From Isoptericola peretonis (GTDB lineage Bacteria; Actinomycetota; Actinomycetes; Actinomycetales; Cellulomonadaceae): a stretch of 64,000 bases of DNA. Position numbers and translations under genes: made by a program. Of the stretch, positions 25,072 through 36,196 are shown one piece after another; the stretch's first letter is position 1; each line of letters starts with the position of its first letter. The notes beneath the pieces were generated by a model. The model was not told where the DNA came from. It did no database searches and was given only the letters and a program-made list of their open reading frames with translations. The stretch lies in assembly GCA_023241745.1 (NCBI GenBank), contig JALQCY010000001.1, positions 186,001 through 250,000 of the forward strand. Reading direction: 5' to 3'.

Positions 25072-26600
25072 GCCTGGTCCTCCCCGCGCCAGAGCTGACG
25101 CCGGCACCATGGCCCGCGGACCTGGCCGAGACCTGGCGAGCGGCCGCGGAGGATGCCGCACAGGTCTCGCGGCGTGCAGGAACCGGCACGCGCTTCGAGG
25201 CCGTGCTGGGTGAGGCGCGCGCACTCCTCGAGGCACGCCGCACCGATGAGATCGTCGGGCGCGCCAGCGACCGGCTGTTCGCCCGCGCCGTCGTCGTGCT
25301 CTGGTCGGAGGAGCCCCGGCTGGCCCAACGTTCGATGACGCCTGCGCTCGTCGACGCCGCAACTGCCGGTTCTCCGTCGCGGCAGACCGTCATCACGCTC
25401 GTCTCGCTCCTGCTGAGCCACTACGACCTGCTGGACGACTGGCACGACGGGCTTTTTGCGGCGGTGGCCTCCGCTGTCGACCGGGTCGTCGCCAGCACAC
25501 GCCGCCGCGGGCACCAGGACCTCGTCGAGGTTGCCCGCAGCTCCGGTCGGTACCTCACACGGGCTGACGGACCTCAGCTCTTCGCACGCGAGCTGGTCGC
25601 CACGGGGACGACGCCTGAGAACCATCCGGAGGCCCGTGCGCTCTGCGGCAACGACCAGGGGCGCTACGCGCGGGTGCTGCGCAACTGCTACTACCTGGCC
25701 CAGGTCGCTGCTGCCGACCACACAACCGACGGGCATGCCTTCCTCGGCGACGCCACCGCGCGTGCCACCACGCTGCGACGCGACGAGGACGACCGCCGGT
25801 TCGGCATCGCGGTCCTGACGGCGCTGCTCGACAAGCCCGACGACCGGATGCCGAGCGCATCGTGGGTCGAGGCCGTCGTCGAGGTCGGGGGCGACCCACG
25901 CCACGAGCAGAACCCCGCCTGGCGGGAGTGGTGGACGTACATCCCGGACGACCTCCGCGCACGGGCGGTCCGCTGGATGTCCGGCGCCGACCTCCGGGCG
26001 TTCCTCGGTGCCGTCCGCCTCTACGCCGAGCAGAACGGCAAGCGCGACATGCAGCGCATGTTCCAACGCCGCGAACGCTTCCTCGTCGGGCTCTACGAGA
26101 GCGGCCTGGTCCGGGACACACGCCTGATCCTCGGCGCGGACGTCCGACGGACCGTGAGGCGCATGACCACGCTCGGTCGGATCGACGCCCCGCTGTTCAA
26201 GGACCAGGCGTCGGACACGGCGATCGTCTTCGTCGACTGCGGCGACTTCCACCTGGTCGAGGGATCGCACAACTTCAAGCTCCACGTGTACATGGGCCCG
26301 CCGTCCCCGGACCTCACCGATCCCCGGGCCCGCGTCTTCACACGCGACACGCTGACCAAGGTCATCCCCTCCCGGCACATCGAACGTCATCCCGACGGCG
26401 AGCTCTCCTTCGGGGCCTGGACCCACGACGTCGGCGGCAACTGGTTGCGCGGGTCCCTCGACTTCCTCCGCGACCGCGGCGTGCGCCTCGACGAGTCCGC
26501 ACTCGTGTCGGACGCCGATCTGGCGACTCTGGTCCGCCGTCGCACGGGGCTGACGCCCCGACCCGAACCCCGAGCACGACGAACCTGGTGGGGCCGATGA
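25068..26600 (+). CDS. zorC: Zorya protein ZorC (EH-signature protein)
   Basis: ZorC is a cytoplasmic component specific to type I Zorya and carries the EH-signature domain; it is thought to act in DNA sensing with ZorD. The 510-aa product is mostly helical. The C-terminal third contains RMFQRRERFLVGLYESGLV, TAIVFVDCGDFHLVEGSHNF (the Glu and His of the EH signature near residue 398) and a tail SLDFLRDRGVRLDESALVSD. Identification rests on this motif plus position between zorB and zorD; overall divergence from E. coli ZorC is large. GTG start overlaps zorB and the stop overlaps zorD. Confidence 0.88.
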   Translation: MSLVLPAPELTPAPWPADLAETWRAAAEDAAQVSRRAGTGTRFEAVLGEARALLEARRTDEIVGRASDRLFARAVVVLWSEEPRLAQRSMTPALVDAATAGSPSRQTVITLVSLLLSHYDLLDDWHDGLFAAVASAVDRVVASTRRRGHQDLVEVARSSGRYLTRADGPQLFARELVATGTTPENHPEARALCGNDQGRYARVLRNCYYLAQVAAADHTTDGHAFLGDATARATTLRRDEDDRRFGIAVLTALLDKPDDRMPSASWVEAVVEVGGDPRHEQNPAWREWWTYIPDDLRARAVRWMSGADLRAFLGAVRLYAEQNGKRDMQRMFQRRERFLVGLYESGLVRDTRLILGADVRRTVRRMTTLGRIDAPLFKDQASDTAIVFVDCGDFHLVEGSHNFKLHVYMGPPSPDLTDPRARVFTRDTLTKVIPSRHIERHPDGELSFGAWTHDVGGNWLRGSLDFLRDRGVRLDESALVSDADLATLVRRRTGLTPRPEPRARRTWWGR

Positions 26601-29600
26601 GACTTCGCGACCTGCTCCGACGCACTCCGATGCGGCCGGACGACCCTGTGGCTCCGATGCCGCTCTTCACCGTCGAGCACGGCGACGCCACGCGGTTCAC
26701 GACGGCGGCGGAGACCTTCGCCGAGCTGCTCGCGGGCCGCGGGCAGCGCAGCGCCCAGGAGCAGTTCCTCGTGCTCGAGTCCCTGGCCGACGACGGCCGG
26801 GCACGTGCAGTGGACCACGGCTTCGAGCTCACGGCCGACGAGGTCGCCCGTCTGCCGCGAGACGAGGCCGGCCTGTTGAGGCTCCCGCCCCGGTTCACCG
26901 GCACGTTCGACGTCACCGTCCGCTCCGTGACCTCTCGGCCCGACTTCACCGTCGGTCTCGCCCTGCGTACCGACCGGTACGAGGAACCGTTCCGCCGGGA
27001 CGGCGCCACGGTCCTGCTCGGGACGGCCCCCTACGCGCGCGCCTACCGGCTCTCGCCGGCCGCCCTACGCACCGTCCGTGCCATCCAGGCGCACCAGTCC
27101 CTGGACCCACGGGCCCGCACCGAGGCCCGCAACGCACGCCTCGTCGCAGAGCTCCAGGCAGCCCAGCGGATGGCGGCGTCCCACGACCCCGACATCCGCG
27201 ACGAGACCTTCGCGCTCGACCTCGGACACCTCGACGAGTTCACGACGTCGACCCCGTCCAAGGTGGGGCTGCGGGTCGAGCCTCAGGCCGACGGCTCGCT
27301 CGTCGTCGCACCGCACCTGGAGGGGGTCGAACCTCGCGCCCTCGACACCCGCTGGCACCAGCTCCCGTCTGACACCGGTGCCGACGGCGGCGTCCTGCGC
27401 GTCGACAAGCAGCTGGTGCTGCTCGACCGCGACCAGCTCGAGGGCGTCCGTGAGGTACAACGTCGCCCGCGGATCCCCAAGGAGCAGGTGCCGACGTTCT
27501 ACGAGGCGCCGGGAACGTTCTTCGACCCCGACCTCGTCGACGTCGAGCTCACCTTCATGTGGTTGGTCGCCGGACTCGGCAGGCTGGCACCGGTCTCGTA
27601 CGCGGAGGCCGCGAAGTCCGGGACCGAGTGGATCAACCCCGACCACGGCGTCACGGCACCGGAGGTCCTGGCCGAGCGCCCGCAGACGACGGGTGAGCAA
27701 CGCGAGATCGAGCAGTCCGTCGAGGACGCCCGACAGCGGGGAGACGACCTGCTGACGCTGGGGCAGGACGTGGTCGACATCTCGGACCACACCCGGGTGG
27801 ACGAGGCCCTCGCCGCCTCTCGGTGCCGGCTGGCGGCGCTCGGTGTCGACACGTCGCCCGAGGCCGCGACCGAGGAGCGCGACTCCGGGCCGAAGGTCCG
27901 GGTCGGATGGGTGCTGGACGACGCGACCTCCCTCGCCGACAGGCTTCGGACCGTCGCCGAGAGCGCGCCCCTGCGACGACCTGTGGACTACGCCGCTCTC
28001 GGCCGCCGGCCCTTCCCCCACCAGGTCGAGGGCGTCGAGTGGATGACCAGACTCATGCAGGCCTCGCTCGAGGGGGCGGACGACGACCCGGGCCGGGTCC
28101 GAGGAGGCCTGCTCGCCGACGACATGGGCCTCGGCAAGACGTTCATGACACTCGTCGCTCTCGGCGAGACGGTCCGCGCGGCCGGCGACGCCGGCAACGC
28201 CGTACGACCCACGCTCGCCGTGATGCCCGTGGCTTTGCTTGAGAACTGGCTCGACGAGATCGGGGACACGTTCGGGTCGCCGCACGGACCGTTCGACGAC
28301 GTCGTGGTGCTCCACGGGGACGGACTCAGGCACTACCGCACCGGTCGCGGGCGCGAGAGCGCCGTGAACGAGGAGCACCTCGACGGAGCCGGCATGGTCC
28401 GGGACGACGTCCTCGCGGACCTCATGCTGCTCCGCGTCGGCGCCGCGTGGGGCGAAGCACGTCTCGATCGACCAGGGACTCTCGTCCTCACGACCTACGA
28501 GACGGTCGCCCGCTACCAGGTCTCGCTCTCGCAGGTGGACTGGGGCGTCGTGGTCTTCGACGAAGCGCAGAACCTCAAGAACCCCGACATCCTGCGCACC
28601 CGGGCGGCCAAAGCGTTGCGGGCCCGGTTCAAGCTCCTCGCCACCGGCACCCCCGTCGAGAATTCGTTGAAGGACTTCTGGTCCCTGCTGGACACAGCAC
28701 AACCCGGGCTTCTCGGCTCCTGGGCCCAGTTCCGCGAGGAGTGGGAGACGCCCATGAGCACGGCGAGCGGGGAGGCCCACGGCGAGCTCGGGCGGAGCCT
28801 GCGGGCCGCCGTCGGGCCGTACATGCTGCGACGGGTCAAGGAGGACCACCTCACCGAGCTACCCCCGAAGCACGTGCACTCGGGCAGGCACGGACGCCTG
28901 ATGCCGCCCGAACAGGTGGCGGCGTACGACGACGTCATCGCGCGGTACCGGGCGAAGGCCGGGACCAAGGGGGCGATGCTCGGCACGCTCCAGCGCCTTG
29001 CGCAGGCAAGCCTCCATCCCGGCCTCCTGACGCCCGACGACGGGATGGACGACCCTTTCGCGATCCGGAGATCCGCCCGCACCGACGTCACCGTCCGGGA
29101 GATCCTCGACCAGATCCGGAGCAGCTCGGAGAAGGCGATCGTGTTCTGCTCGTCCAAGGCCATGCAACGCACCCTCGCGCTCTGGTTGCGCGAGCTGTAC
29201 GGCGTCCCGATCGACGTCGTCAACGGGGACACCCCGGCGACAGGACGAGGCGATACCCGGTTGCGCAAGATCCGCGCGTTCGAGGCGCGGGACGGATTCG
29301 GCGTCATCGTCATGTCACCGCTCGCCGTCGGCGTCGGGCTGACTGTCGTCGGAGCCAACCACGCGATTCACCTGGAGCGGCACTGGAACCCCGCCAAGGA
29401 AGCACAGGCGACCGACCGCGTCTACCGGATCGGTCAGACCCGGCCCGTGCACGTCTACCACCCCATGGCGCTCCATCCGGACGTCGACTCCTTCGATGTC
29501 AACCTCGATCGGCTGCTTCGCAGCAAGCTGGCGCTCAAGGATGCCGTCGTGGTGCCGGAATCGGTGACCGAGGACGAGATCGCCCGGGCGATGGGACTCG

Positions 29601-29605
29601 GCTGA
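26597..29605 (+). CDS. zorD: Zorya protein ZorD (SNF2-type helicase/nuclease)
   Basis: ZorD is the effector translocase of type I Zorya. The 1002-aa product has an N-terminal domain of about 450 residues with no motif I can name, then a SNF2 ATPase: Walker A DDMGLGKT near residue 508, VVVFDEAQNLKNP near 654, LLATGTPVENSLKDFWSLLD, and the helicase C-terminal motifs GVGLTVVGANHAIHLERHWN and ATDRVYRIGQTRPVHVYHPM near 945. ATG overlaps the zorC stop as ATGA, so all four zor genes are translationally coupled. It ends 12 nt before the convergent reductase gene, which marks the right edge of the defence island. Confidence 0.94.
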   Translation: MRLRDLLRRTPMRPDDPVAPMPLFTVEHGDATRFTTAAETFAELLAGRGQRSAQEQFLVLESLADDGRARAVDHGFELTADEVARLPRDEAGLLRLPPRFTGTFDVTVRSVTSRPDFTVGLALRTDRYEEPFRRDGATVLLGTAPYARAYRLSPAALRTVRAIQAHQSLDPRARTEARNARLVAELQAAQRMAASHDPDIRDETFALDLGHLDEFTTSTPSKVGLRVEPQADGSLVVAPHLEGVEPRALDTRWHQLPSDTGADGGVLRVDKQLVLLDRDQLEGVREVQRRPRIPKEQVPTFYEAPGTFFDPDLVDVELTFMWLVAGLGRLAPVSYAEAAKSGTEWINPDHGVTAPEVLAERPQTTGEQREIEQSVEDARQRGDDLLTLGQDVVDISDHTRVDEALAASRCRLAALGVDTSPEAATEERDSGPKVRVGWVLDDATSLADRLRTVAESAPLRRPVDYAALGRRPFPHQVEGVEWMTRLMQASLEGADDDPGRVRGGLLADDMGLGKTFMTLVALGETVRAAGDAGNAVRPTLAVMPVALLENWLDEIGDTFGSPHGPFDDVVVLHGDGLRHYRTGRGRESAVNEEHLDGAGMVRDDVLADLMLLRVGAAWGEARLDRPGTLVLTTYETVARYQVSLSQVDWGVVVFDEAQNLKNPDILRTRAAKALRARFKLLATGTPVENSLKDFWSLLDTAQPGLLGSWAQFREEWETPMSTASGEAHGELGRSLRAAVGPYMLRRVKEDHLTELPPKHVHSGRHGRLMPPEQVAAYDDVIARYRAKAGTKGAMLGTLQRLAQASLHPGLLTPDDGMDDPFAIRRSARTDVTVREILDQIRSSSEKAIVFCSSKAMQRTLALWLRELYGVPIDVVNGDTPATGRGDTRLRKIRAFEARDGFGVIVMSPLAVGVGLTVVGANHAIHLERHWNPAKEAQATDRVYRIGQTRPVHVYHPMALHPDVDSFDVNLDRLLRSKLALKDAVVVPESVTEDEIARAMGLG

Positions 29606-29617
29606 CGCGCACCGCCT

Positions 29618-30265
29618 CTACTCGACCGGGCGGACGGACTGCTCGCCGTCGACGACATCGGCGACGCCGCGCTCGAGCGGCCGTGGCTCGAGCTCCAGGT
29701 ACACGAGCCCGCTGTCGCCGATCCGGGAGCGCGTGACGGCGAGCCCGGACGGCGCGGCGCCGTCGCCGAACAGCCGCGCGCCGGACCCGATGACGGCGGG
29801 CGCGACGAAGACCCGGTAGACGTCGACGAGGCCCAGGTCGTGCAGCGTGCTGGCCAGGCGGGCGCTGCCGTGCACCTGCAGCTCGCCGTCGGGCCCGTCC
29901 TTGAGGGCCTGCACGCGGGCGGCGAGGTGGGCGGGGTCGATCACGGTGGTGCCGGGCCACTCCGGCTCGCTGAGCGTCGCCGACACGACGTACCGGGGGC
30001 CGGCGTTGATGCGCGCGGCGAGGGCGTCCTCGGGGTCCGTGACCTGCGCCCAGGACGCGACGAAGATGTCGTAGGTCGTGCGGCCGAGCAGGAAGGCGTC
30101 GACCTCGGCGAACCAGCCGTCGACCACCTCGCCGAACATCGGGTCGGTCGTGAACGGGACGAACCAGCCGCCCTGGGCGAACCCGCCGCGGGTGTCCTCG
30201 TCGGGTCCGCCGGGGCCCTGCACGACCCCGTCGAGCGACGTGAAGATGTTGACGCTGAGCCTCAT
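29618..30265 (-). CDS. Dihydrofolate reductase-family protein (RibD C-terminal-like)
   Basis: A 215-aa NADPH-dependent reductase of the RibD_C/DHFR fold, a family common in actinobacteria and of mostly unknown substrate. It begins MRLSVNIFTSLDGVVQGPGG and contains VDAFLLGRTTYDIFVASWAQ, GELQVHGSARLASTLHDLGL and DVYRVFVAPAVIGSGARLFG, the ordered blocks of the family. GGAGGA precedes the ATG. The gene converges with zorD and is divergent from the HNH gene at 30444. Confidence 0.92.
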   Translation of the reverse strand: MRLSVNIFTSLDGVVQGPGGPDEDTRGGFAQGGWFVPFTTDPMFGEVVDGWFAEVDAFLLGRTTYDIFVASWAQVTDPEDALAARINAGPRYVVSATLSEPEWPGTTVIDPAHLAARVQALKDGPDGELQVHGSARLASTLHDLGLVDVYRVFVAPAVIGSGARLFGDGAAPSGLAVTRSRIGDSGLVYLELEPRPLERGVADVVDGEQSVRPVE

Positions 30266-30443
30266 GCTGTCCTCCGTCGTGTCGTCGTCGGACGCCTCCG
30301 ACCCGGGGTGGACACCGGCTGCGGCCCGAAGTCATCGGCCGCGGGACCGGCCTTTGCCCTGGACTTCCGCGGCTTCGCGACATACTTTCACCTCGGCAGC
30401 ACGCTGTGACCGGATTCACAGCACCCGAGGGAGGAGCACAGCC

Positions 30444-30923
30444 GTGGCCGACGTCCTGGTGCTCAACGCGGGCTACGAGCCCCTGCACCGCGTGTCGGTC
30501 AAGCACGCCATCACGATGCTCGTGCGCGGCGTGGCGGTGGTCGAGGAGGAGGTCGAGGGGCACCGGTTCGGCCCCTACCCGCTGCCCCGGGTGCTGCGCC
30601 TGGTGCGGTACGTCGCGATGCGCTGGCGCTACCGCGGGGCCGGGCGCCCCGCCGTCACCAAGGACGGCGTGAAGCGGCGCGACGGCGCCTGCGCCTACTG
30701 CGGCGGGCCCGCCCAGACGGTCGACCACGTGGTCCCCCGCTCGCGCGGGGGCGACTCCACGTGGCTGAACCTCGTCGCGGCGTGCGAGCCGTGCAACGGC
30801 CGCAAGGCCGACCGCACGCCGCTCGAGGCGGGGATGCCGCTGCTGCTCGCGCCGTACGTGCCCGCGGCCGAGCACGGCCTGGTGCACCGGCGTCGGCGCG
30901 CCGCGGTGACCGCCGCGGCCTGA
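30444..30923 (+). CDS. HNH endonuclease, actinobacterial chromosomal type
   Basis: A 159-aa HNH protein of a type found once in most actinobacterial chromosomes. The N-terminal part VLVLNAGYEPLHRVSVKHAI is highly conserved in the group. The HNH core is CAYCGGPAQTVDHVVPRSRG and NLVAACEPCNGRKADRTPLE: two zinc-binding CxxC pairs, the DHV catalytic His and the Asn. GTG at 30444 follows GGGAGGAG. Biological role is not established; it is not obviously part of the defence island, being separated by the reductase gene. Confidence 0.92.
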   Translation: MADVLVLNAGYEPLHRVSVKHAITMLVRGVAVVEEEVEGHRFGPYPLPRVLRLVRYVAMRWRYRGAGRPAVTKDGVKRRDGACAYCGGPAQTVDHVVPRSRGGDSTWLNLVAACEPCNGRKADRTPLEAGMPLLLAPYVPAAEHGLVHRRRRAAVTAAA

Positions 30924-30927
30924 CGTC

Positions 30928-31920
30928 TCACGCCGCCGGCTCGTCCTCCGGCAGGTCGGGCACCACCGACAGGGCCCCCGTGATCGCGACGGCGCCCGCC
31001 CCGCCCTTCTCGGCCGGCGTGAGGGCGCGGGAGGCGATGACGCTGCTGGCGAAGTTGGCGTGGCAGTCCGTGCAGTACCACTCGGGCGTGGGCACCGGGA
31101 CCTCGAAGCCGCCGTAGACGACGTCGGGCTCCGCGTTCATCACGTCGTCCTGGAACGTCATGCCCCACACGATGCGCTTGGTCTTGCCGCGGGCGCCGCA
31201 GCCCGGGCACTGCGGTCGCATGCGCGCCCGCTGCGACGCGACGGTGTGCGCGTGCAGCAGGTCGTGGCACTGCTCGCACAGCAGGTGCACGTCGCGCACC
31301 AGCTGCTCGAGGGTGCGCCCGCCCGCCGTGGTGGTGCCGAGGCGCACGGCGCCGTCGTCGTGGGCCCGCATGCGGTGCACGTCGACGAACCGCTCGCAGG
31401 TGGCGCAGCGCTCCTCGCGGCGCATCGACCAGCCGGTGACGGCGCGGTGGCCGAGGATGCGCAGCGCGTGCACGTCGGGCGCCGTCGCCCCGGCGCCGCA
31501 GTCCCCCGGGTCGAGCGTATGCACGGGGCCGCCCTTGAACTGCTCGGCGACGCCGTCCAGCACGAGCCGCGCGTGGTCGGGCGGCAGCCAGCCGGACGAG
31601 CCCGTGTACGTGTCGGCGCCGTCGAACAGGTCCGCCCACACGATCGGGCGGTCGGGCCCGAACAGGTCGTCGCTGACCCAGCTCTCGCCGTCGCTGGAGC
31701 CCATGAGCTCCACGGCCGCGACGACGCCCGCGTCCCCGAGGACGGTCACCACCACGTCGCCGCGCTGCGGCCCGTCCGGCCCGCCGGGCAGCCGGTGCTC
31801 CGGGGAGCGGGTGGCGATCGCGACCGACTCCGCCAGCCAGTCGGCCGACCAGTTCAGGTACACGGAGGGGACGAGCCACGCGGGCAGCGCCGACAGGGAA
31901 GGGAGGGTCTCTCGGGTCAC
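30928..31920 (-). CDS. Zinc-ribbon protein, 330 aa, unknown function
   Basis: I do not recognise a named family. The N-terminal 150 residues are mixed strand/helix (VYLNWSADWLAESVAIATRS; WVSDDLFGPDRPIVWADLFD). The second half carries three CxxC pairs and a degenerate HNH-like spacing: RCATCERFVDVHR, LLCEQCHDLLHAH, CPGCGARGKTKRIVWGM and WYCTDCHANF, so it probably binds two zinc ions. GTG at 31920 has a TATGTT box 6 nt upstream, pointing to a leaderless mRNA. It converges with the HNH gene, 4 nt apart. Confidence 0.78.
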   Translation of the reverse strand: MTRETLPSLSALPAWLVPSVYLNWSADWLAESVAIATRSPEHRLPGGPDGPQRGDVVVTVLGDAGVVAAVELMGSSDGESWVSDDLFGPDRPIVWADLFDGADTYTGSSGWLPPDHARLVLDGVAEQFKGGPVHTLDPGDCGAGATAPDVHALRILGHRAVTGWSMRREERCATCERFVDVHRMRAHDDGAVRLGTTTAGGRTLEQLVRDVHLLCEQCHDLLHAHTVASQRARMRPQCPGCGARGKTKRIVWGMTFQDDVMNAEPDVVYGGFEVPVPTPEWYCTDCHANFASSVIASRALTPAEKGGAGAVAITGALSVVPDLPEDEPAA

Positions 31921-31926
31921 CTGCAG

Positions 31927-31932
31927 AACATA
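31927..31932 (-). promoter_or_regulatory. -10 box, leaderless start of Zn-ribbon gene
   Basis: On the minus strand TATGTT ends 6 nt before the GTG at 31920. Confidence 0.45.
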
Positions 31933-32107
31933 TCGGGCGCGGACCCTCCGACACCACGGGCGTGGGTCGTTCCCGTCGGGTCGTCGGCACGCTACGTTCC
32001 GGACAGCACCACCGCACCGCGCACAGGCACGACGGCGTCGCCGCCCCGTCCCGGCACCGCCGCCCGGCCAGTCGTCGCCAGGAGCTGCTGCCGCGAGGAG
32101 GCACCGG

Positions 32108-32473
32108 ATGAACATCGGACTGTGGGTCGCCGCGGGGCTGCTGGCCCTGCTCTATCTCGCGGTGGGCTTCGTCAAGCTCACGCGAAGCCGCGAGCGCCTG
32201 CGGTCCGCGATGGGGTGGGTGGAGGACTTCCCTGGCGTGGTGGTGCGGTTCATCGGCCTGGCCGAGATCGCGGGCGCGCTGGGGCTGGTCCTGCCGTGGG
32301 CCACGGGCGTCGCGTCGTGGCTCACCCCCGTCGCCGCGACGTGCCTCGCCGTCCTGCAGGCGCTGGCGATCGCGGTGCACGTGCGTCGCGGCGAGCTGGC
32401 GCAGCTGTGGGTGAACGTGCTGCTCCTGCTCGCGGCCGCCTTCGTGGCCGTGGGCCGGTTCGCGGGCTGGTGA
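32108..32473 (+). CDS. DoxX-like small membrane protein
   Basis: A 121-aa integral membrane protein with four hydrophobic helices, beginning MNIGLWVAAGLLALLYLAVG and containing FPGVVVRFIGLAEIAGALGL, the pattern of DoxX/DUF4149-like proteins. Function in redox or membrane stress has been proposed for the family but is not shown by the sequence. The ATG has only a weak ribosome site (CACCGG). It converges with the DUF779 gene. Confidence 0.8.
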   Translation: MNIGLWVAAGLLALLYLAVGFVKLTRSRERLRSAMGWVEDFPGVVVRFIGLAEIAGALGLVLPWATGVASWLTPVAATCLAVLQALAIAVHVRRGELAQLWVNVLLLLAAAFVAVGRFAGW

Positions 32474-32481
32474 CGCACCTC

Positions 32482-32898
32482 TCAGCCCAGCACCGCCAGC
32501 TCCGCGTCGGTGAGCAGCCGTGACCGGATGAGGAACCGCACCCCCTCGGGCGCCTCCACGCTGAAGCCCGCGCCGCGCCCCGGCACGACGTCGATCGTCA
32601 GGTGCGTGTGCCGCCAGTACTCGAACTGGGCCCGGCTCATCCACACGGGCACGGTGAACGTCTCCCCCGTCGCCCCGGGGTCGTCGGCCGGCCCGTCCGT
32701 GAGCTCCAGGTCGGCCAGGTGCACGTCGGCGTCGCCGACCAGGAAGTCGCCGTCCGGGTAGCACATGGGGCTGGACCCGTCGCAGCAGCCGCCGGACTGG
32801 TGGAACATCAGCTCGCCGTGCTGACGCCGCAGCCGGGCCAGGAGCCCGGCCGCGGCGTCCGTCACGGCGACACGGGACATCGTGTCGTCGCCGCTCAT
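32482..32898 (-). CDS. DUF779 protein, aldehyde dehydrogenase partner
   Basis: A 138-aa protein of the DUF779 family, which is regularly encoded next to NAD-dependent aldehyde dehydrogenases. It has LMFHQSGGCCDGSSPMCYPD with the conserved Cys cluster and VPVWMSRAQFEYWRHTHLTI. The Cys/His content suggests metal binding. ATG at 32880 is an alternative start six codons inside. It follows the aldehyde dehydrogenase gene by 4 nt on the same strand, so the two form an operon. Confidence 0.92.
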   Translation of the reverse strand: MSGDDTMSRVAVTDAAAGLLARLRRQHGELMFHQSGGCCDGSSPMCYPDGDFLVGDADVHLADLELTDGPADDPGATGETFTVPVWMSRAQFEYWRHTHLTIDVVPGRGAGFSVEAPEGVRFLIRSRLLTDAELAVLG

Positions 32899-32902
32899 CG
32901 GC

Positions 32903-34426
<1,524 letters not shown>

Positions 34427-34511
34427 GCTGCCTCCTCGCGTGCCTGCGGCGCCTCGTCGCGCCGCGATGGGACGACGGTAGGACGACGAGGGTTGCAGTC
34501 CCGTTGCAGCC

Positions 34512-35804
34512 TCAACCGCCGAGGTCGGCGTCGAGCAGCGCGACGTGCGCCCGGGCCCGCACGGCCTGGGGGCTGCCGGCGGGCGCGGCCGCGAGCAGGC
34601 GTACCCACGCGGCGTGGTCGTCGACGCCGTCCGCCCCGCGCACCCAGGCGTCGAGGGCCTCGGCGTCGCCCGACGACAGGACCGCGGCCCGCACCTCCGC
34701 CGACAGCTCGGCACGGACCCGCTCGACCCCCGGCGCGACCGACCGGGGCAGCACCGGGGCGTACGCCGCGACGGCGCCCCGTACGTCGCCCGCGGCGAGG
34801 GCCGCCCGCACGTCGTCGGCGTCGGTGCGCAGCGGCCGGGCAAGCCGGTACGGGCGCGCCCCGGCGAGCAGCGCCCCCGCCACGTGCCGCAGCCGGGACA
34901 CCTCCGCGCGCACGGTGACGTCCGAGAGCTCGCCCGGGTGCAGCAGCACCGCGAGCTCGTCCGCGGCCAGCCCGCGGGGGTGCTCCGCGAGCAGCAGCAG
35001 GATCTCCGCGTGCCGCAGCGACAGTGGCCGCTCGCCGTCGCGGACGGACAGGGCCGGCCGGCCGAGCACCCGCAGGTCGACCTCTGGCCGCCCGGCCGCC
35101 AGGCCGTGCGGGGACGCGCCCGCGGCGGCCCGGTGGGCGAGCTCCCGCTCGACGGTGGCGACGGTTGCCCGCACGAGGGACAGCACGACGTGGGACGCCG
35201 CCGCCCGCCGCCCGGTGATGTCGAGGACGCCGAGCAGCCTGCCGGTGCCGGGGTCGCGGATCGGGGCCGCGGCGCAGCTGAGCTCCTGCACGGGGCGGGA
35301 GAAGTGCTCGGCGCCGATCACCTGCACGGCGCGCCGGGTGGCGAGCGCCGTGCCGGGCGCGTTGGTGCCGACGCTCTCCTCGCGCCAGACGGCGCCCTCG
35401 ACGAACCCGACCCGGTCGACCCGGCCGCGCAGGCGCCGGTCGCCCTCGACCCACAGCAACCGCCCCGCCTCGTCGGAGACCGCGACGACGAGCCCGTCGT
35501 CCGCCGCCCCGTCGACGGCGAGCTCGCGCACCACCGGCATCACGGCGGACAGCGGGTGCGAGGCGCGGTAGGCGGCGAGGTCGTCGTCCGCGAGGGACAC
35601 CTGCGGGTGGGGGTTGTCCGGGTCGACGCCGCTGCGCAGGGACCGGCGCCAGGAGTCGGCCACGACGGGGTCGATGCCGCCCGGCGGCTCACCCGTGCCG
35701 AGGAACCGCTCGTACGCGGCACGCACGGTGCGCGGGTCACGACGCGCCGCCTCGGTGCGAGCGTCCTCGCGCGAGCGCTCCCTCGAGGCGACCGACCGTT
35801 CCAC
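34512..35804 (-). CDS. GAF-domain transcriptional regulator with C-terminal winged helix
   Basis: A 430-aa regulator. Residues about 20-240 match the N-terminal part of AcoR-type activators: [40 protein letters not shown] and [20 protein letters not shown], forming a GAF sensor. The sigma-54 AAA domain and Fis HTH of AcoR are missing; instead residues 250-330 resemble an OmpR/SARP-like winged helix ([40 protein letters not shown]), followed by helices. It sits 85 nt upstream of the aldehyde dehydrogenase on the same strand and likely controls it in response to an aldehyde or alcohol. Confidence 0.88.
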   Translation of the reverse strand: MERSVASRERSREDARTEAARRDPRTVRAAYERFLGTGEPPGGIDPVVADSWRRSLRSGVDPDNPHPQVSLADDDLAAYRASHPLSAVMPVVRELAVDGAADDGLVVAVSDEAGRLLWVEGDRRLRGRVDRVGFVEGAVWREESVGTNAPGTALATRRAVQVIGAEHFSRPVQELSCAAAPIRDPGTGRLLGVLDITGRRAAASHVVLSLVRATVATVERELAHRAAAGASPHGLAAGRPEVDLRVLGRPALSVRDGERPLSLRHAEILLLLAEHPRGLAADELAVLLHPGELSDVTVRAEVSRLRHVAGALLAGARPYRLARPLRTDADDVRAALAAGDVRGAVAAYAPVLPRSVAPGVERVRAELSAEVRAAVLSSGDAEALDAWVRGADGVDDHAAWVRLLAAAPAGSPQAVRARAHVALLDADLGG

Positions 35805-35889
35805 CGCGACCTCCCGACGTCGTCGTCCGGTGCGTGCGAGACAGTCTAGGGGCCGCGTCCAGCCCTCCCGACGGCGGAGGCCGCGCCCG

Positions 35890-36189
35890 TCAGTCCCGGC
35901 CGAACGCGCGGCGCAGCTCGTCCTTGGCCCGCTCGAGCACGTCGCGCTGCGCAGCCGGGAGGTTCTTCCCGGCGCGGTTGACGTAGAAGGTCAGCATCGA
36001 CATGGCCGACTGGTACGGCGTGCCCTTGCGCCGGCCGCTCCGCTCCGCCGACCGCTTGAGGGAGGCGGCGATGCGGGCCGGGTCGTCCCAGGTGAAGACG
36101 TCCTCCTCCAGGTCGAGCGCGTCCGACCCCTCGGTGACGTCCTGCGACCACCGCTCCTCGTCGCCGTCCTTGTCGCCGTCCTTCGCCAT
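35890..36189 (-). CDS. DUF3175 protein
   Basis: A 99-aa protein matching DUF3175 from end to end: RWSQDVTEGSDALDLEEDVF, IAASLKRSAERSGRRKGTP, YQSAMSMLTFYVNRAGKNLP. The family is small, basic in the middle and of unknown function. ATG at 36189 lies 7 nt from a TAGCGT box, so it may be leaderless. Confidence 0.92.
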   Translation of the reverse strand: MAKDGDKDGDEERWSQDVTEGSDALDLEEDVFTWDDPARIAASLKRSAERSGRRKGTPYQSAMSMLTFYVNRAGKNLPAAQRDVLERAKDELRRAFGRD

Positions 36190-36196
36190 GCCGTCG

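Noticed and set aside
30444..30923. HNH gene as part of the defence island
   Set aside because: It belongs to a chromosomal HNH group found in most actinobacteria and is separated from zorD by a reductase gene.
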